This document shows positions 8,021 to 16,687 of a DNA stretch of 64,000 bases, in pieces; the stretch's first letter is position 1, and every line of letters begins with the position of its first letter. Below the pieces are notes generated by a model, which searched no databases, was not told the DNA's origin, and worked only from the letters and a program-made list of their open reading frames with translations. The stretch is from Lawsonibacter asaccharolyticus (lineage in GTDB: Bacteria; Bacillota; Clostridia; Oscillospirales; Oscillospiraceae): the NCBI GenBank assembly GCA_003112755.1, contig BFBT01000001.1, forward strand, positions 1,054,001 through 1,118,000, written 5' to 3'. Made by a program: the position numbers and the translations under genes.

Positions 8021-8902
8021 ATGGCTGACAACATCGGAAACAAGGCCGCCCACGACTATCACCTGGACATCGCCCCGGTCCAGGAGGGCTTCTATGTGAA
8101 GGGGGCCGCCCACTGCGACTGGGGCATGAAAAACCGTCTGTCCCGCCTCTTTGATCCCAAGTCGGGCAACACGGTGATGCTGGCCTTTGACCACGGCTAC
8201 ATCATGGGCCCCACTGCCGGGCTGGAGCGCATCGACGTGGTGATCCCTCCCCTGATCCCCTATGTGAACGTGCTCATGGGCACCAAGGGCATCCTCCGCT
8301 CCTGCATTTCCCCCGCCGCCCCGGTGGCCAAGTGCGTCCGGGTGACCTATGACACCACCGTCCTCTTCGATGAGATGTCCAATGGCGGCGGCATCGCCTG
8401 CGACATCGAGAACGCGGTCCGGATGAACGCGGACTGTATGGCCGTCCAGACCTTCATCGGCGCCCCCGGCGAGTCCCGCTCCCTGGAGCTGCTGTGCCGC
8501 ACCGCCGATGCCGGCGCCCGGTACGGTATCCCCACTCTGGGTGTAGTGGCGGTGGGCAAACAGATGGAGCGCACCGAAAAGTTCTTCCAGCTGGCCACCC
8601 GTGTGCTGGCGGAGAACGGGGCCAACGTGGTCAAGAGCTATTACTGCGACGGCTTCGAGCGGGTGGCCGCCGCCTGCCCGGTGCCCATCGTCATCGCCGG
8701 CGGCAAGAAGCTGCCTGAGCTGGAGGCCCTGGAGATGGCCTATCGGGCCATCGCGGAGGGGGCCCGCGGGGTGGACATGGGCCGGAACATCTTCCAGTCC
8801 GACTGCCCCGCCGGCATGGCCCAGGCCATCGGCAAGGTGGTCCACGGGGGCTACACCGCCCAGCAGGCCTTTGAGGTCTACCAGGAAATCAAAAACGCTT
8901 GA
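8021..8902 (+). CDS. LsrF-like class I aldolase / thiolase
   Basis: A 293-residue DeoC/FbaB-type class I aldolase. From memory it aligns over its whole length with E. coli LsrF: DWGMKNRLSRLF, VMLAFDHGYIMGPTAGLERID, AGGKKLPE and GVDMGRNIFQSD are nearly identical blocks. Lys205 (VVKSYY) is at the Schiff-base position. LsrF transfers an acetyl group from phosphorylated 3-hydroxypentane-2,4-dione to CoA, giving DHAP and acetyl-CoA. The gene starts 3 bp after dhaK and shares its ribosome-binding region (AAGGAG). The exact substrate here is inferred, and no LsrK or Lsr transporter gene is in the window. Confidence 0.85.
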   Translation: MADNIGNKAAHDYHLDIAPVQEGFYVKGAAHCDWGMKNRLSRLFDPKSGNTVMLAFDHGYIMGPTAGLERIDVVIPPLIPYVNVLMGTKGILRSCISPAAPVAKCVRVTYDTTVLFDEMSNGGGIACDIENAVRMNADCMAVQTFIGAPGESRSLELLCRTADAGARYGIPTLGVVAVGKQMERTEKFFQLATRVLAENGANVVKSYYCDGFERVAAACPVPIVIAGGKKLPELEALEMAYRAIAEGARGVDMGRNIFQSDCPAGMAQAIGKVVHGGYTAQQAFEVYQEIKNA

Positions 8903-8918
8903 TCAGGAGGGAACTTTC

Positions 8919-9242
8919 ATGTCCGCTGAGTATATGCACATTGGTATCCCCATCACCAACAAGAAGCCCGGCATGACCTACAACGAGGGGGCCAAGTTCT
9001 GGGTGAGCAACGTGGACGACTACGACTACAAGATCGAGTATCTGAAATTTGAGGAGGGCACCCCTTTCCCCGAGGTGCTTCACCGCTGCCCCCACGTGGC
9101 CTACAAGGTGGACAGCCTGGAGAAGTACATTGCCGACGCGGACAGCGTCATCTGCGGCCCCATGCAGGCCAACGACCAGGGCGACCAGCTGGCCTTCGTG
9201 TGGAAGGACGGGGCCATCCTGGAGCTGTATCAGCCCAAGTAG
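8919..9242 (+). CDS. Small VOC-fold-like protein of the dha/lsrF-like operon
   Basis: A 107-residue protein starting at ATG 8919 behind AGGAGGGAAC. The pattern MHIGIPI near the start, HVAYKVDSLEKYI in the middle and an acidic beta-strand near the end (GAILELYQP) looks like a single glyoxalase/VOC repeat, whose His and Glu usually bind a metal. In the lsr pathway a small protein of similar size, LsrG (different fold), isomerises phospho-DPD before LsrF acts. This protein occupies that position in the operon, so an isomerase/epimerase role is a reasonable guess. No direct evidence of reaction. Confidence 0.7.
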   Translation: MSAEYMHIGIPITNKKPGMTYNEGAKFWVSNVDDYDYKIEYLKFEEGTPFPEVLHRCPHVAYKVDSLEKYIADADSVICGPMQANDQGDQLAFVWKDGAILELYQPK

Positions 9243-9266
9243 AACCATACTCTCACCCACACGCCA

Positions 9267-9300
9267 AGAGCGGGGCGCTCCTTCGGGAGCGCCCCGCTCT
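9267..9300 (+). terminator. Terminator-like hairpin ending the dha operon
   Basis: 15-bp perfect stem AGAGCGGGGCGCTCC / GGAGCGCCCCGCTCT with a 4-base TTCG-containing loop. No T-run follows. Between this hairpin and the promoter at 9514 I see no convincing gene. Confidence 0.6.
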
Positions 9301-9513
9301 GCTGTCTGCCCCTCCGGGGAACTTCGCCAGCCGTCCCCGTCCGGCTTGCTGAGGATGGCTCCCGCCCCCTGACAGGGCAGATATTTCAGAAAGCGGCGCA
9401 CCGCCATGCGGGCGCTCTTCCGGCTCCGGAAGGCCCTGGCACTGTCCGCCCAGCCCTTCGGGGCGGGGTCGGGCACTTCTTTACAAATTGGGGATAGAAT
9501 TCCCAAAAAATCG

Positions 9514-9522
9514 TGGTAAAAT
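9514..9522 (+). promoter_or_regulatory. Extended -10 promoter of the MoxR operon
   Basis: TGGTAAAAT; the -35 position is weak (ATAGAA at 9494). The first gene starts 50 bp downstream. Confidence 0.45.
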
Positions 9523-9571
9523 GGAGCTTATCTGTAAAACCGGCGAGAGCCGGCACAAGGAGGAGCTCCCT

Positions 9572-10531
9572 ATGGATATCGCTCAGCTGGCAGACCGCCT
9601 GACTGCGGAAACCGCCAAGATCATCTACGGCAAGGAGACGCAGATCCGCCTGATCGTCATGGCACTGCTCTCCCAGGGCCACGTGCTTCTGGAGGACCTG
9701 CCCGGCGTAGGTAAGACCACCCTGATCAAGACCCTGGCCGCCGTGTCCGGCTGCCGATCCAAGCGCATCCAGTTCGTCCCCGACCTGCTGCCCGCCGACA
9801 TCCTGGGCATGAACATCTATGACCGGAACCGGGGGGAGTTCCGCCACCTGCCCGGCCCCGTGTTCACCAATCTGCTGCTGGCCGACGAGATCAACCGGGC
9901 GGTCCCCCGCACTCAGTCCGCCCTGCTGGAGGCCATGGAAGAGCGGCAGGTCACCATCGACGGCGAGACCCTTCCCCTCCCCACCCCCTTTGTGGTGATG
10001 GCCACCCAGAACCCGGTGGAGTCGGAGAGCACCTTCCGCCTCCCCGCCGCCCAGATGGACCGCTTTCTCATCCGCCTCTCCATGGGCTACCCCGCCCCTG
10101 AGGAGGAGCGGCGGATGCTCTTCTCCCTGGGAGACAGCATCCCGCTGGACGGTCTGGAGACTGTCACCTCCCCGGAGGAGCTGGTGGCCGCCCAGGACTC
10201 CCTCTCCCAGATCCGGGTGTCCCTGGAGGTGGCCGGCTACTTGGTTTCCTTGGTGGGGGCCACCCGCAGCCACCCCATGGTCCGGATGGGGGCCAGCCCC
10301 CGGGCCTCCCGGGCCCTGTTCCGGGCCGCCCGGGCCTGGGCCGCCATGGCGGGCCGCTCCTTCGTTACCCCGGACGACATCCAGGCCCTGATCCACCCCG
10401 TGCTGGCCCACCGGCTGCTGCTCACCAACGAGGCCCGGCTCTCCGGTGTCACCGCTGACGGGGTGCTGGACCAGATCGCCGCCCAGCTCCCCGTCCCCCC
10501 GGCGGCGGGAGATGAGTTCCATGGAGCGTAA
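9572..10531 (+). CDS. MoxR-family AAA+ ATPase
   Basis: A 319-residue MoxR-type AAA+ protein. Walker A is GVGKTT (about residue 47), Walker B LLADEINRA, sensor 1 ATQNP, followed by the helical lid. The start is the ATG at 9572 behind AAGGAGGAG; an upstream in-frame start has no Shine-Dalgarno. MoxR proteins act as chaperone-like motors on VWA or DUF58 partners. The next gene, overlapping by 11 bp, is such a DUF58 protein, forming the common MoxR / DUF58 / membrane-protein operon. Physiological role unknown, often linked to envelope stress. Confidence 0.92.
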   Translation: MDIAQLADRLTAETAKIIYGKETQIRLIVMALLSQGHVLLEDLPGVGKTTLIKTLAAVSGCRSKRIQFVPDLLPADILGMNIYDRNRGEFRHLPGPVFTNLLLADEINRAVPRTQSALLEAMEERQVTIDGETLPLPTPFVVMATQNPVESESTFRLPAAQMDRFLIRLSMGYPAPEEERRMLFSLGDSIPLDGLETVTSPEELVAAQDSLSQIRVSLEVAGYLVSLVGATRSHPMVRMGASPRASRALFRAARAWAAMAGRSFVTPDDIQALIHPVLAHRLLLTNEARLSGVTADGVLDQIAAQLPVPPAAGDEFHGA

Positions 10532-11801
10532 GGCCCTGTTCGGCCGGGGCTCCAGCCTGCTGATCTCTTCCCCTGCCCTGGTGCTGTTCGGGGCCGGGGT
10601 CCTGCTGGCCCTGCGCCTGGGCAGCGGCGGGGTGGCGGGGGTATGCCTGTTCTTCCTCCTGCTGGGGCTGGCCGCCCGGTGGTGGGGGAGCAGAGCCATA
10701 CGCGGCGTCTCCATCCAGGTGGAGTGCCCCCGCCCCCGGCTCTTTCCCGGGCAGCAGACCCAGCTCATCTACCATCTGGAGAACGGGAAGTCTCTGCCGC
10801 TGATCTGGCTGGAGCTATCCCAAAACGCCCCGGAGGAGGGGTGCCTCACCCCGGACGATGCCTTTGAGTCCTATCTGCAGCCCGCCCCGGATCAGGAAGG
10901 GGGCGCCCCGGTCCCCGCCCTGCGCCAGTCCTTCTCCTTTGTGGGGAGCTGGCAGACCATCCAGGTTGAGAGCACCTGGACTGCCCAGCTGCGGGGACTG
11001 TACCGGGTCCACCGACTGGTGGCCCGCTCCGGGGACGGCTTCGGGCTGGTCCAGGGGGAACAGCCCCTCCCCGCCGGGCAGATCCCCGCCATCGCCGTCT
11101 ATCCCCGGCCGGTGGAGGTGGACCTCTCCCTCTTTCTCCGCCCCCAGTGGGACTGCGCCGCCGGCCGTCAGGGGTGGATGGAGGACAACACCGTGCTCCG
11201 GGGCTGCCGGGAGTACCAGCCCGGAGACAGCTGGAAGCATATCAACTGGCGCATGGCCGCCCGGGAGCAGGGCACGCCGGTAAACCTGTACCAGACCATC
11301 CAGCCCAGAGGGCTGCGCTTTCTGCTGGATGGGGAGTCCTTCTGCGGTCTCTCCCAGGACTGGAGGGAGCTGGAGGGGGCCCTGGAGGTACTGGCCTCCG
11401 TCCTTTCCGGCCTGTCTGGCGCAGGGGTGGACTGCTCCCTCTCCCTCCCCCACTCCCGCCTCTTCGGTCCCATGACCGTCTCCTCCGGGGAGGGCGGCGG
11501 GGACGACCTGCTCTTCTATCTGGCGGGCTACCGCTGCCTGGCCCAGCGGGTCCCAGAGGAGAGTCGCTCCCCCCAGGGGCCGGCCTTTCTCCCCTCCCGC
11601 TTCGCCGCCGACGCGGCCCCCCAGTCCGGCACCGCCTATCTGATCACCTGCTCCGGCAGCCGCCTCCCCGCCGCCCTGGTGGAGCGGCTGGACCCAGGGC
11701 AGCTGTGGGTGCTGTGCGCCCAGGACTGGGAGGTCCCCGCCCGGGCCGGGTTCCGGTCCCTCTCCTTGGACTCCCTGCGGAAAGGGGGGAGCCGCCCGTG
11801 A
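10521..11801 (+). CDS. DUF58-domain membrane-associated protein
   Basis: A 426-residue protein with two hydrophobic helices at the N-terminus (about 12-50) and the DUF58 signature in the second half (about 195-250): VLRGCREYQPGDSWKHINWR followed by a VWA-like region (FLLDGESFCG). DUF58 proteins pair with MoxR ATPases. ATG 10521 is chosen, with GGGAG 10 bases upstream; ATG 10512 is possible. It overlaps the moxR end and ends in a GTGA overlap with the next gene, so all three are translationally coupled. Confidence 0.88.
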   Translation: MERKALFGRGSSLLISSPALVLFGAGVLLALRLGSGGVAGVCLFFLLLGLAARWWGSRAIRGVSIQVECPRPRLFPGQQTQLIYHLENGKSLPLIWLELSQNAPEEGCLTPDDAFESYLQPAPDQEGGAPVPALRQSFSFVGSWQTIQVESTWTAQLRGLYRVHRLVARSGDGFGLVQGEQPLPAGQIPAIAVYPRPVEVDLSLFLRPQWDCAAGRQGWMEDNTVLRGCREYQPGDSWKHINWRMAAREQGTPVNLYQTIQPRGLRFLLDGESFCGLSQDWRELEGALEVLASVLSGLSGAGVDCSLSLPHSRLFGPMTVSSGEGGGDDLLFYLAGYRCLAQRVPEESRSPQGPAFLPSRFAADAAPQSGTAYLITCSGSRLPAALVERLDPGQLWVLCAQDWEVPARAGFRSLSLDSLRKGGSRP

Positions 11802-13099
11802 ACCAGAGCCGTTCCCGCCTTGTCGATTTGGCCGGCCTGCTGTCCAATGTGACTGCCCTGCACACCCTGTTCTCCATCTTCGCCTTCCGTCAGACCGGCC
11901 GGTCTGATCCGGCCGGCCTGCTCATCTGGTGCGTCTGCCTCTCCCTGACCTGTGGGGGTCTGGCCCTGTTTCTCCGGCGCCCCCGGACCCAGCGCTCCGT
12001 CCTGCTTCTGGCGCTGACCGCTCTGGCTCTCCAGGGGGCCGTCGTCTGGCTGTGGGGGGTGCGCTATCCCTCCCTGCTGTCCTGGCTGTGCCTGCTTGCC
12101 ATGTGGGGCTTCTCCTACTTCCGCTGCTATGAGCTGCTGATCCGCCCCACGCCCGCGGAGCAGCTGATGGTCTCCTTCGAGACCGCCTCCCTGGTCCTGC
12201 TGGCCGCCGCCCTGTGCACCGCCGCCGGTGTCCTCCCCCTGGACACAGCCCTGGCCCCCGCCGCCGGCACTCTGCTGGCCCTGGCAGCCCTGGCCGGACA
12301 GAGAGCCTCCAACAGCCGTCCCGGCGGACAGGCCGCCGGCTCCCTCCGGGGACGTCTGCTCCTTCTCCTGCTGCTGGCCGCCCTGGGCGGGGGCGCAGCC
12401 CTGTGCGTGCTGCTGTTCACCGGCACCGCCGCCCAGGCCCTCACCGCCCTCACCGGCTGGCTGCGTGAGCTGGCCTTTGGGGCGCTGGCCCTTCTGGACC
12501 GGTTCTTCCGCTGGCTCTTCTCCCTCTTCCCTGCCCCGGAGACCGGCTCCCTAAACCTGCCCGATCCCATCTCCGCCGCAGGCGGCCCGGCCGGCGAGGC
12601 CGTCCAGAGCAGCGATGCGGTCCTCTATGTGCTGGCCGGCCTGGTCCTGCTGGCCGGCGTCGGCGCGATCCTTTGGGCCCTCCGCCGGGGCGGAAGCCGC
12701 ACCCGGTCCCACCCTCCGGTCCGCAGGGGCCGCGTCGTGGACCGCCGCAGCCCACGGGACACCCTGGCAATGCTGTGGTCCCGGCTGGCGGACCGCGTCC
12801 GCTTCCAGCTCACCTACCTGGCCCGGCGGAATACCCCCGCCGGCGTGCTGGTGTGGCTGGACCGCCGCCTGAAGCGCCGCCGCAGGGGCCGCCGGCCGGG
12901 GGAGACCTGCCGCGCCTTCCTGGACCGGGCGGCGGCGGAGCTGCCCGGCTGTGCCCAAGAGCTGGGGGAGCTGGCCCGCTGTCTGGACCAGCTCTACTTC
13001 GGCGGCGGAGCCCCCGCCTTCTCCCCAGCCCGAGCCTCAGAGCTCCGCCGAGCCCTGCGCCTGGCCTCCCGTCCGCCGGAGAGGCCCGCACGGCACTGA
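11798..13099 (+). CDS. Multi-spanning membrane protein with DUF4129-like C-terminus
   Basis: A 433-residue protein with a GTG start overlapping the DUF58 stop. About six to seven hydrophobic helices occupy residues 35-240, one more at about 280-300, then a basic cytoplasmic linker. The C-terminal helical segment (about 365-425; GETCRAFLDRAA ... LDQLYFGG) resembles the DUF4129 tail of transglutaminase-like operon proteins. The transglutaminase core that normally lies between membrane helices and DUF4129 is absent. It probably forms the membrane platform for the MoxR/DUF58 pair. Very Leu/Ala-rich; function unknown. Confidence 0.75.
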   Translation: MNQSRSRLVDLAGLLSNVTALHTLFSIFAFRQTGRSDPAGLLIWCVCLSLTCGGLALFLRRPRTQRSVLLLALTALALQGAVVWLWGVRYPSLLSWLCLLAMWGFSYFRCYELLIRPTPAEQLMVSFETASLVLLAAALCTAAGVLPLDTALAPAAGTLLALAALAGQRASNSRPGGQAAGSLRGRLLLLLLLAALGGGAALCVLLFTGTAAQALTALTGWLRELAFGALALLDRFFRWLFSLFPAPETGSLNLPDPISAAGGPAGEAVQSSDAVLYVLAGLVLLAGVGAILWALRRGGSRTRSHPPVRRGRVVDRRSPRDTLAMLWSRLADRVRFQLTYLARRNTPAGVLVWLDRRLKRRRRGRRPGETCRAFLDRAAAELPGCAQELGELARCLDQLYFGGGAPAFSPARASELRRALRLASRPPERPARH

Positions 13100-13109
13100 C
13101 TCCCCCTCC

Positions 13110-13155
13110 GCGCCCCGAGATCTCCCAGTGGAGAGTCCTGGGGCGCTTTTTCTCC
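13110..13155 (+). terminator. Intrinsic terminator of the MoxR operon
   Basis: GCGCCCC (13110-13116) pairs with GGGGCGC (13140-13146), with a TCTCC/GGAGA inner stem, then TTTTTCTCC. Confidence 0.8.
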
Positions 13156-13247
13156 CTTTCCGCTGTCCTGTTGGTCAAAAAAACAGCTGTAAACGAAAAA
13201 ATGCCCCCAATTTTCCGGAAAATACTCTATCCTTTTCCTCCTGTTTG

Positions 13248-13380
13248 TGATAAGATAGTAACCTCAGTGTGCAGAGGACCGCACGGCGTTTCGGGGCGGG
13301 CAGACCGCGGGCGTGCCGCCCTTTGTGCACTGAGCGGACGCAAACTGTTTTTACCATGGAGTGTAAGGAGCGAGACGACT
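13248..13380 (+). promoter_or_regulatory. Promoter and structured leader of the ABC-F gene
   Basis: TGATAAGAT (13248-13256) is an extended -10 with a weak -35 (TATCCT, 13228). The leader contains a 15-bp stem pairing 13263-13277 with 13320-13334 (three G-U pairs) and a GC-rich interior. AAGGAG at 13365-13370 precedes the ATG by 10 bases. ABC-F genes are often controlled by attenuation in such leaders, but no clear terminator or leader peptide is visible. Confidence 0.4.
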
Positions 13381-14982
13381 ATGATCACCGCCACCGATCT
13401 GGGGCTGCAGTACGGCGGGCAGCCCCTGTTTTCTCACGTGGACCTGCAATTCACCCGGGGCAACTGCTACGGCATCATCGGCGCCAACGGGGCTGGCAAG
13501 TCCACCTTTTTGAAGATCCTGTCCGGGGACCTGGAATCCACCAGCGGCACCGTGTCCATCCTGCCCAACGTGCGCATGTCGGTACTGAAGCAGGACCAGA
13601 ACGCCTATGATGCCTACAACGTCATGGACACCGTCATCATGGGCAACCAGCGCCTGTATGAGGTGGGCAGGGAGAAAGAGGCCATCTACGCCAAGGAGGA
13701 GATGACCGACGAGGACGGAATGCGGGCCTGTGAGCTGGAGGAGGAGTACGCCGAACTGGGCGGCTGGGAGGCGGAGAGTGACGCCAGCCGCATTCTCCAG
13801 GGGCTGGGCATCGGCACGGAGTATCACACCAGCGACATGGCCACCCTGGATGCCCGTCTGAAGGTGAAAGTGCTGCTGGCCCAGGCCCTGTTCGGCAATC
13901 CGGACATTCTGATGATGGACGAGCCCACCAACAACCTGGACATCGACGCCATCAACTGGCTGGAGGACTTCCTGCTGGACTTTGAGGGCACCGTCATCGT
14001 GGTCAGCCACGACCGCCATTTCCTCAATACCATCTGCACCCACATCGTGGATATCGACTACAACAAGATCAAGATGTACGTGGGCAACTACGACTTCTGG
14101 TATGAGTCCTCTCAGCTGGTGCAGCAGCTCATCAAGAATCAGAACAAGAAGAACGAGGAGAAGATCAAGGAGCTCCAGGACTTCATCTCCCGCTTCTCTG
14201 CCAACAAGTCCAAGAGCAAGCAGGCCACTGCCCGGCGCAAGCTGCTGGACAAGCTCACCGTGGAGGAGATGCCTGCCTCCTCCCGCCGCTACCCCTGGGT
14301 GGGCTTTTCCCCCGACCGGGAGGTGGGCAAGGACATCCTCTTTGTCACCGATGTATCCAAGACCATCGACGGGGTGAAGGTGCTGGACAAGGTCTCCTTC
14401 ATTGTGGAGCACGGGGACAAGATCGCCTTTGTGGGCGACAATGAGAACGCTCACACCGCCCTGTTCAAGATCCTCGCCGGCGAGATGGAGCCCGACGAGG
14501 GCACTGTGAAGTGGGGGCAGACCGCCACCTTCTCCTACTTCCCCAAGGACAACACCGAATATTTCAAGGACTGCGACGACAATCTGGTACAGTGGCTGCG
14601 CCAGTTCTCCCCTGATCCCCAGGAGCAGTATCTCCGTGGCTTCCTGGGCCGGATGCTCTTCTCCGGCGACGAGGTGTATAAGCCCGTGAAGGTCCTCTCC
14701 GGCGGTGAGAAGGTGCGGTGCATGCTCTCCCGGATGATGCTGTCCGGGGCCAACGTGCTCATGCTGGACCAGCCCACCAACCACCTGGACCTGGAGTCCA
14801 TCGCCGCCCTGAACAACGGCCTGGAGGCGGTCAAGTGCAATGTGCTGGTCTCCTCCCACGATCACCAGCTCATCCAGACGGTGTGCAACCGGGTCTTCGA
14901 CTTCACTGAGGACGGCAGGCTCATCGACCGGAAGCTGACCTATGACGAGTATTTGGAGCGGCAGAAGGAGCAGCAGGGCTGA
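13381..14982 (+). CDS. ABC-F family ATPase (YbiT-like) with a degenerate second ATP site
   Basis: Soluble protein of 533 residues with two ABC domains and a charged linker. Domain 1 has intact Walker A (GANGAGKST, 34-42) and Walker B (MMDEPTNNLD, 177-186), but its LSGGQ signature is replaced (about 153-162), as in YbiT. Domain 2 keeps LSGGEK (439-444). Its Walker A reads GDNENAHT (352-359), without the GK[ST] triad, and its Walker B ends DQPTNHLD, so the catalytic Glu is Gln464. One composite site is therefore complete and the other lacks every catalytic element. ABC-F proteins act on the ribosome. The overall sequence follows E. coli YbiT closely in domain 1. Release factor 3 follows 42 bp downstream. 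Confidence 0.9.
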   Translation: MITATDLGLQYGGQPLFSHVDLQFTRGNCYGIIGANGAGKSTFLKILSGDLESTSGTVSILPNVRMSVLKQDQNAYDAYNVMDTVIMGNQRLYEVGREKEAIYAKEEMTDEDGMRACELEEEYAELGGWEAESDASRILQGLGIGTEYHTSDMATLDARLKVKVLLAQALFGNPDILMMDEPTNNLDIDAINWLEDFLLDFEGTVIVVSHDRHFLNTICTHIVDIDYNKIKMYVGNYDFWYESSQLVQQLIKNQNKKNEEKIKELQDFISRFSANKSKSKQATARRKLLDKLTVEEMPASSRRYPWVGFSPDREVGKDILFVTDVSKTIDGVKVLDKVSFIVEHGDKIAFVGDNENAHTALFKILAGEMEPDEGTVKWGQTATFSYFPKDNTEYFKDCDDNLVQWLRQFSPDPQEQYLRGFLGRMLFSGDEVYKPVKVLSGGEKVRCMLSRMMLSGANVLMLDQPTNHLDLESIAALNNGLEAVKCNVLVSSHDHQLIQTVCNRVFDFTEDGRLIDRKLTYDEYLERQKEQQG

Positions 14983-15024
14983 GCGCCGCCTGCCCCCCAT
15001 CCCACTGACTCAGGAGTGAAGCTC

Positions 15025-16632
15025 ATGTCTCAATATGAATCTGAAATCAAGCGCAGAAGGACCTTTGCCATCATCTCCCATCCCGATGCGGGCAAGACCA
15101 CACTGACGGAGAAGTTCCTGCTCTACGGCGGGGCCATCGCCCAGGCCGGCCAGGTGAAGGGCAAGAAGAACACCCGGGCGGCCACCTCCGACTGGATGGA
15201 GATCGAGAAGCAGCGCGGCATCTCGGTGACCTCCTCGGTGATGCAGTTCCAGTATGAAGGCTTCTGCATCAACATCCTGGACACCCCGGGACACCAGGAC
15301 TTTTCTGAGGACACCTACCGCACCCTGATGGCCGCCGACTCCGCCGTCATGGTCATCGACGCGGCCAAGGGCGTGGAGGCCCAGACCCGGAAGCTGTTCA
15401 GGGTGTGCGCCATGCGGGACATCCCCATCTTCACCTTCATCAATAAGATGGACCGGGAGGCCCGGGACCCCTTTGAGCTGTGCGAGGAGCTGGAAAAGGA
15501 GCTGGGCATCGACACCTACGCCATGAACTGGCCCATCGGCTGCGGCAAGGAGTTCCAGGGCGTCTACGACCGCCAGAACCGCCAGATCATCCATTTCACC
15601 TCCAACACCAACGCCAGGGCCGCCACTGCCACCCAGATTGAGCTGGACGACCCGGCTCTGGCCGGGCTCATCGGCCAGGCCAAAAAGGACCAGCTCACCG
15701 ACGAGATCGAGCTGCTGGACGGGGCCTCCTGCGACTTCGACATGGACCGGGTGCGCCACGGGAAGCTGTCCCCGGTGTTCTTCGGCTCCGCCCTCACCAA
15801 CTTCGGCGTGGAGCCCTTTCTGGAGGAATTTCTCCGCATGACCACGCCTCCCCTGCCCCGGAAGGCGGGAGAGGATATCATCGACTCCTTTGATGACGAT
15901 TTCTCCGCCTTTGTCTTCAAGATCCAGGCCAACATGAACAAGGCCCACCGGGACCGCATCGCCTTTATGCGGGTGGTGTCCGGCCGTTTTGATGCGGATA
16001 AGGAGGTCTACCACCTCCAGGGCGGGAAGAAGATCCGTCTTTCCCGCCCCCAGCAGCTGATGGCGGCAGAACGGGAGATCATCGAGGAGGCCTACGCCGG
16101 GGACATCATCGGCGTGTTCGACCCGGGCATCTTCTCCATCGGGGACACCCTGTGCGCCCCAGGGAAAAAGTTCCAGTTCGACCCCATTCCCACCTTCGCC
16201 CCGGAGCACTTTGAGCGTATCCGCTCGGTGGACACCATGAAGCGCAAGCAGTTTCTCAAGGGGGTGGAGCAGATCGCCCAGGAGGGCGCCATTCAGATCT
16301 TCAAGACCCCCTACACCGGCATGGAGGAGGTCATCGTAGGCGTGGTGGGCACCCTTCAGTTCGACGTGCTGGAGTACCGCCTGCGCAGCGAGTACAACGT
16401 GGAGCTGTACAAGGAGGGCCTGCCCTTCGAGTACCTGCGCTGGATCGTGAAGGAGGACGAGGACGCCCCCCCGCTGAAGGAGGAGGACCTGCTGCTCCCC
16501 AACGACGCCAAGCTGGTGGAGGACTACAAGGGCAATCAGCTGCTGCTGTTCGCCTCCCAGTGGTCCATCCAGTGGGTCCAGGACCGGAACAAGGGCCTTC
16601 AGCTGGCAGAGTTCGGCGGCGCAAAATTTTAA
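15025..16632 (+). CDS. prfC: Peptide chain release factor 3 (RF3)
   Basis: Translational GTPase of 535 residues, full length for RF3. G1 is HPDAGKTTLTEK, G2 lies in the GISVTSSVM stretch, G3 is DTPGHQDFSEDT (with the RF3-typical Q-D-F-S-E), and G4 is NKMDREARDPFEL. RF3 recycles RF1/RF2 after peptide release. ATG 15025 is chosen because CAGGAG lies 8 bases upstream. The preceding ABC-F gene also acts on ribosomes and the two are likely cotranscribed. Confidence 0.95.
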   Translation: MSQYESEIKRRRTFAIISHPDAGKTTLTEKFLLYGGAIAQAGQVKGKKNTRAATSDWMEIEKQRGISVTSSVMQFQYEGFCINILDTPGHQDFSEDTYRTLMAADSAVMVIDAAKGVEAQTRKLFRVCAMRDIPIFTFINKMDREARDPFELCEELEKELGIDTYAMNWPIGCGKEFQGVYDRQNRQIIHFTSNTNARAATATQIELDDPALAGLIGQAKKDQLTDEIELLDGASCDFDMDRVRHGKLSPVFFGSALTNFGVEPFLEEFLRMTTPPLPRKAGEDIIDSFDDDFSAFVFKIQANMNKAHRDRIAFMRVVSGRFDADKEVYHLQGGKKIRLSRPQQLMAAEREIIEEAYAGDIIGVFDPGIFSIGDTLCAPGKKFQFDPIPTFAPEHFERIRSVDTMKRKQFLKGVEQIAQEGAIQIFKTPYTGMEEVIVGVVGTLQFDVLEYRLRSEYNVELYKEGLPFEYLRWIVKEDEDAPPLKEEDLLLPNDAKLVEDYKGNQLLLFASQWSIQWVQDRNKGLQLAEFGGAKF

Positions 16633-16643
16633 AAACATCAAAT

Positions 16644-16687
16644 CAGCGGCTCCGTGGAAGCTCTCTTCCGCGGAGCCGCTGTTCTTT
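16644..16687. terminator. Terminator between prfC and the convergent ABC permease gene
   Basis: CAGCGGCTCCG(T)GGAAG pairs with CTTCC(G)CGGAGCCGCTG (16644-16681). GTTCTTTCATT follows on the plus side and an A-rich tract precedes it, so it may work both ways. Confidence 0.75.

Noticed and set aside
8889..9506. Minus-strand frame covering the gap after the dha operon
   Set aside because: Runs antisense through the VOC-like gene and the terminator hairpin; no start signal and no recognisable fold.
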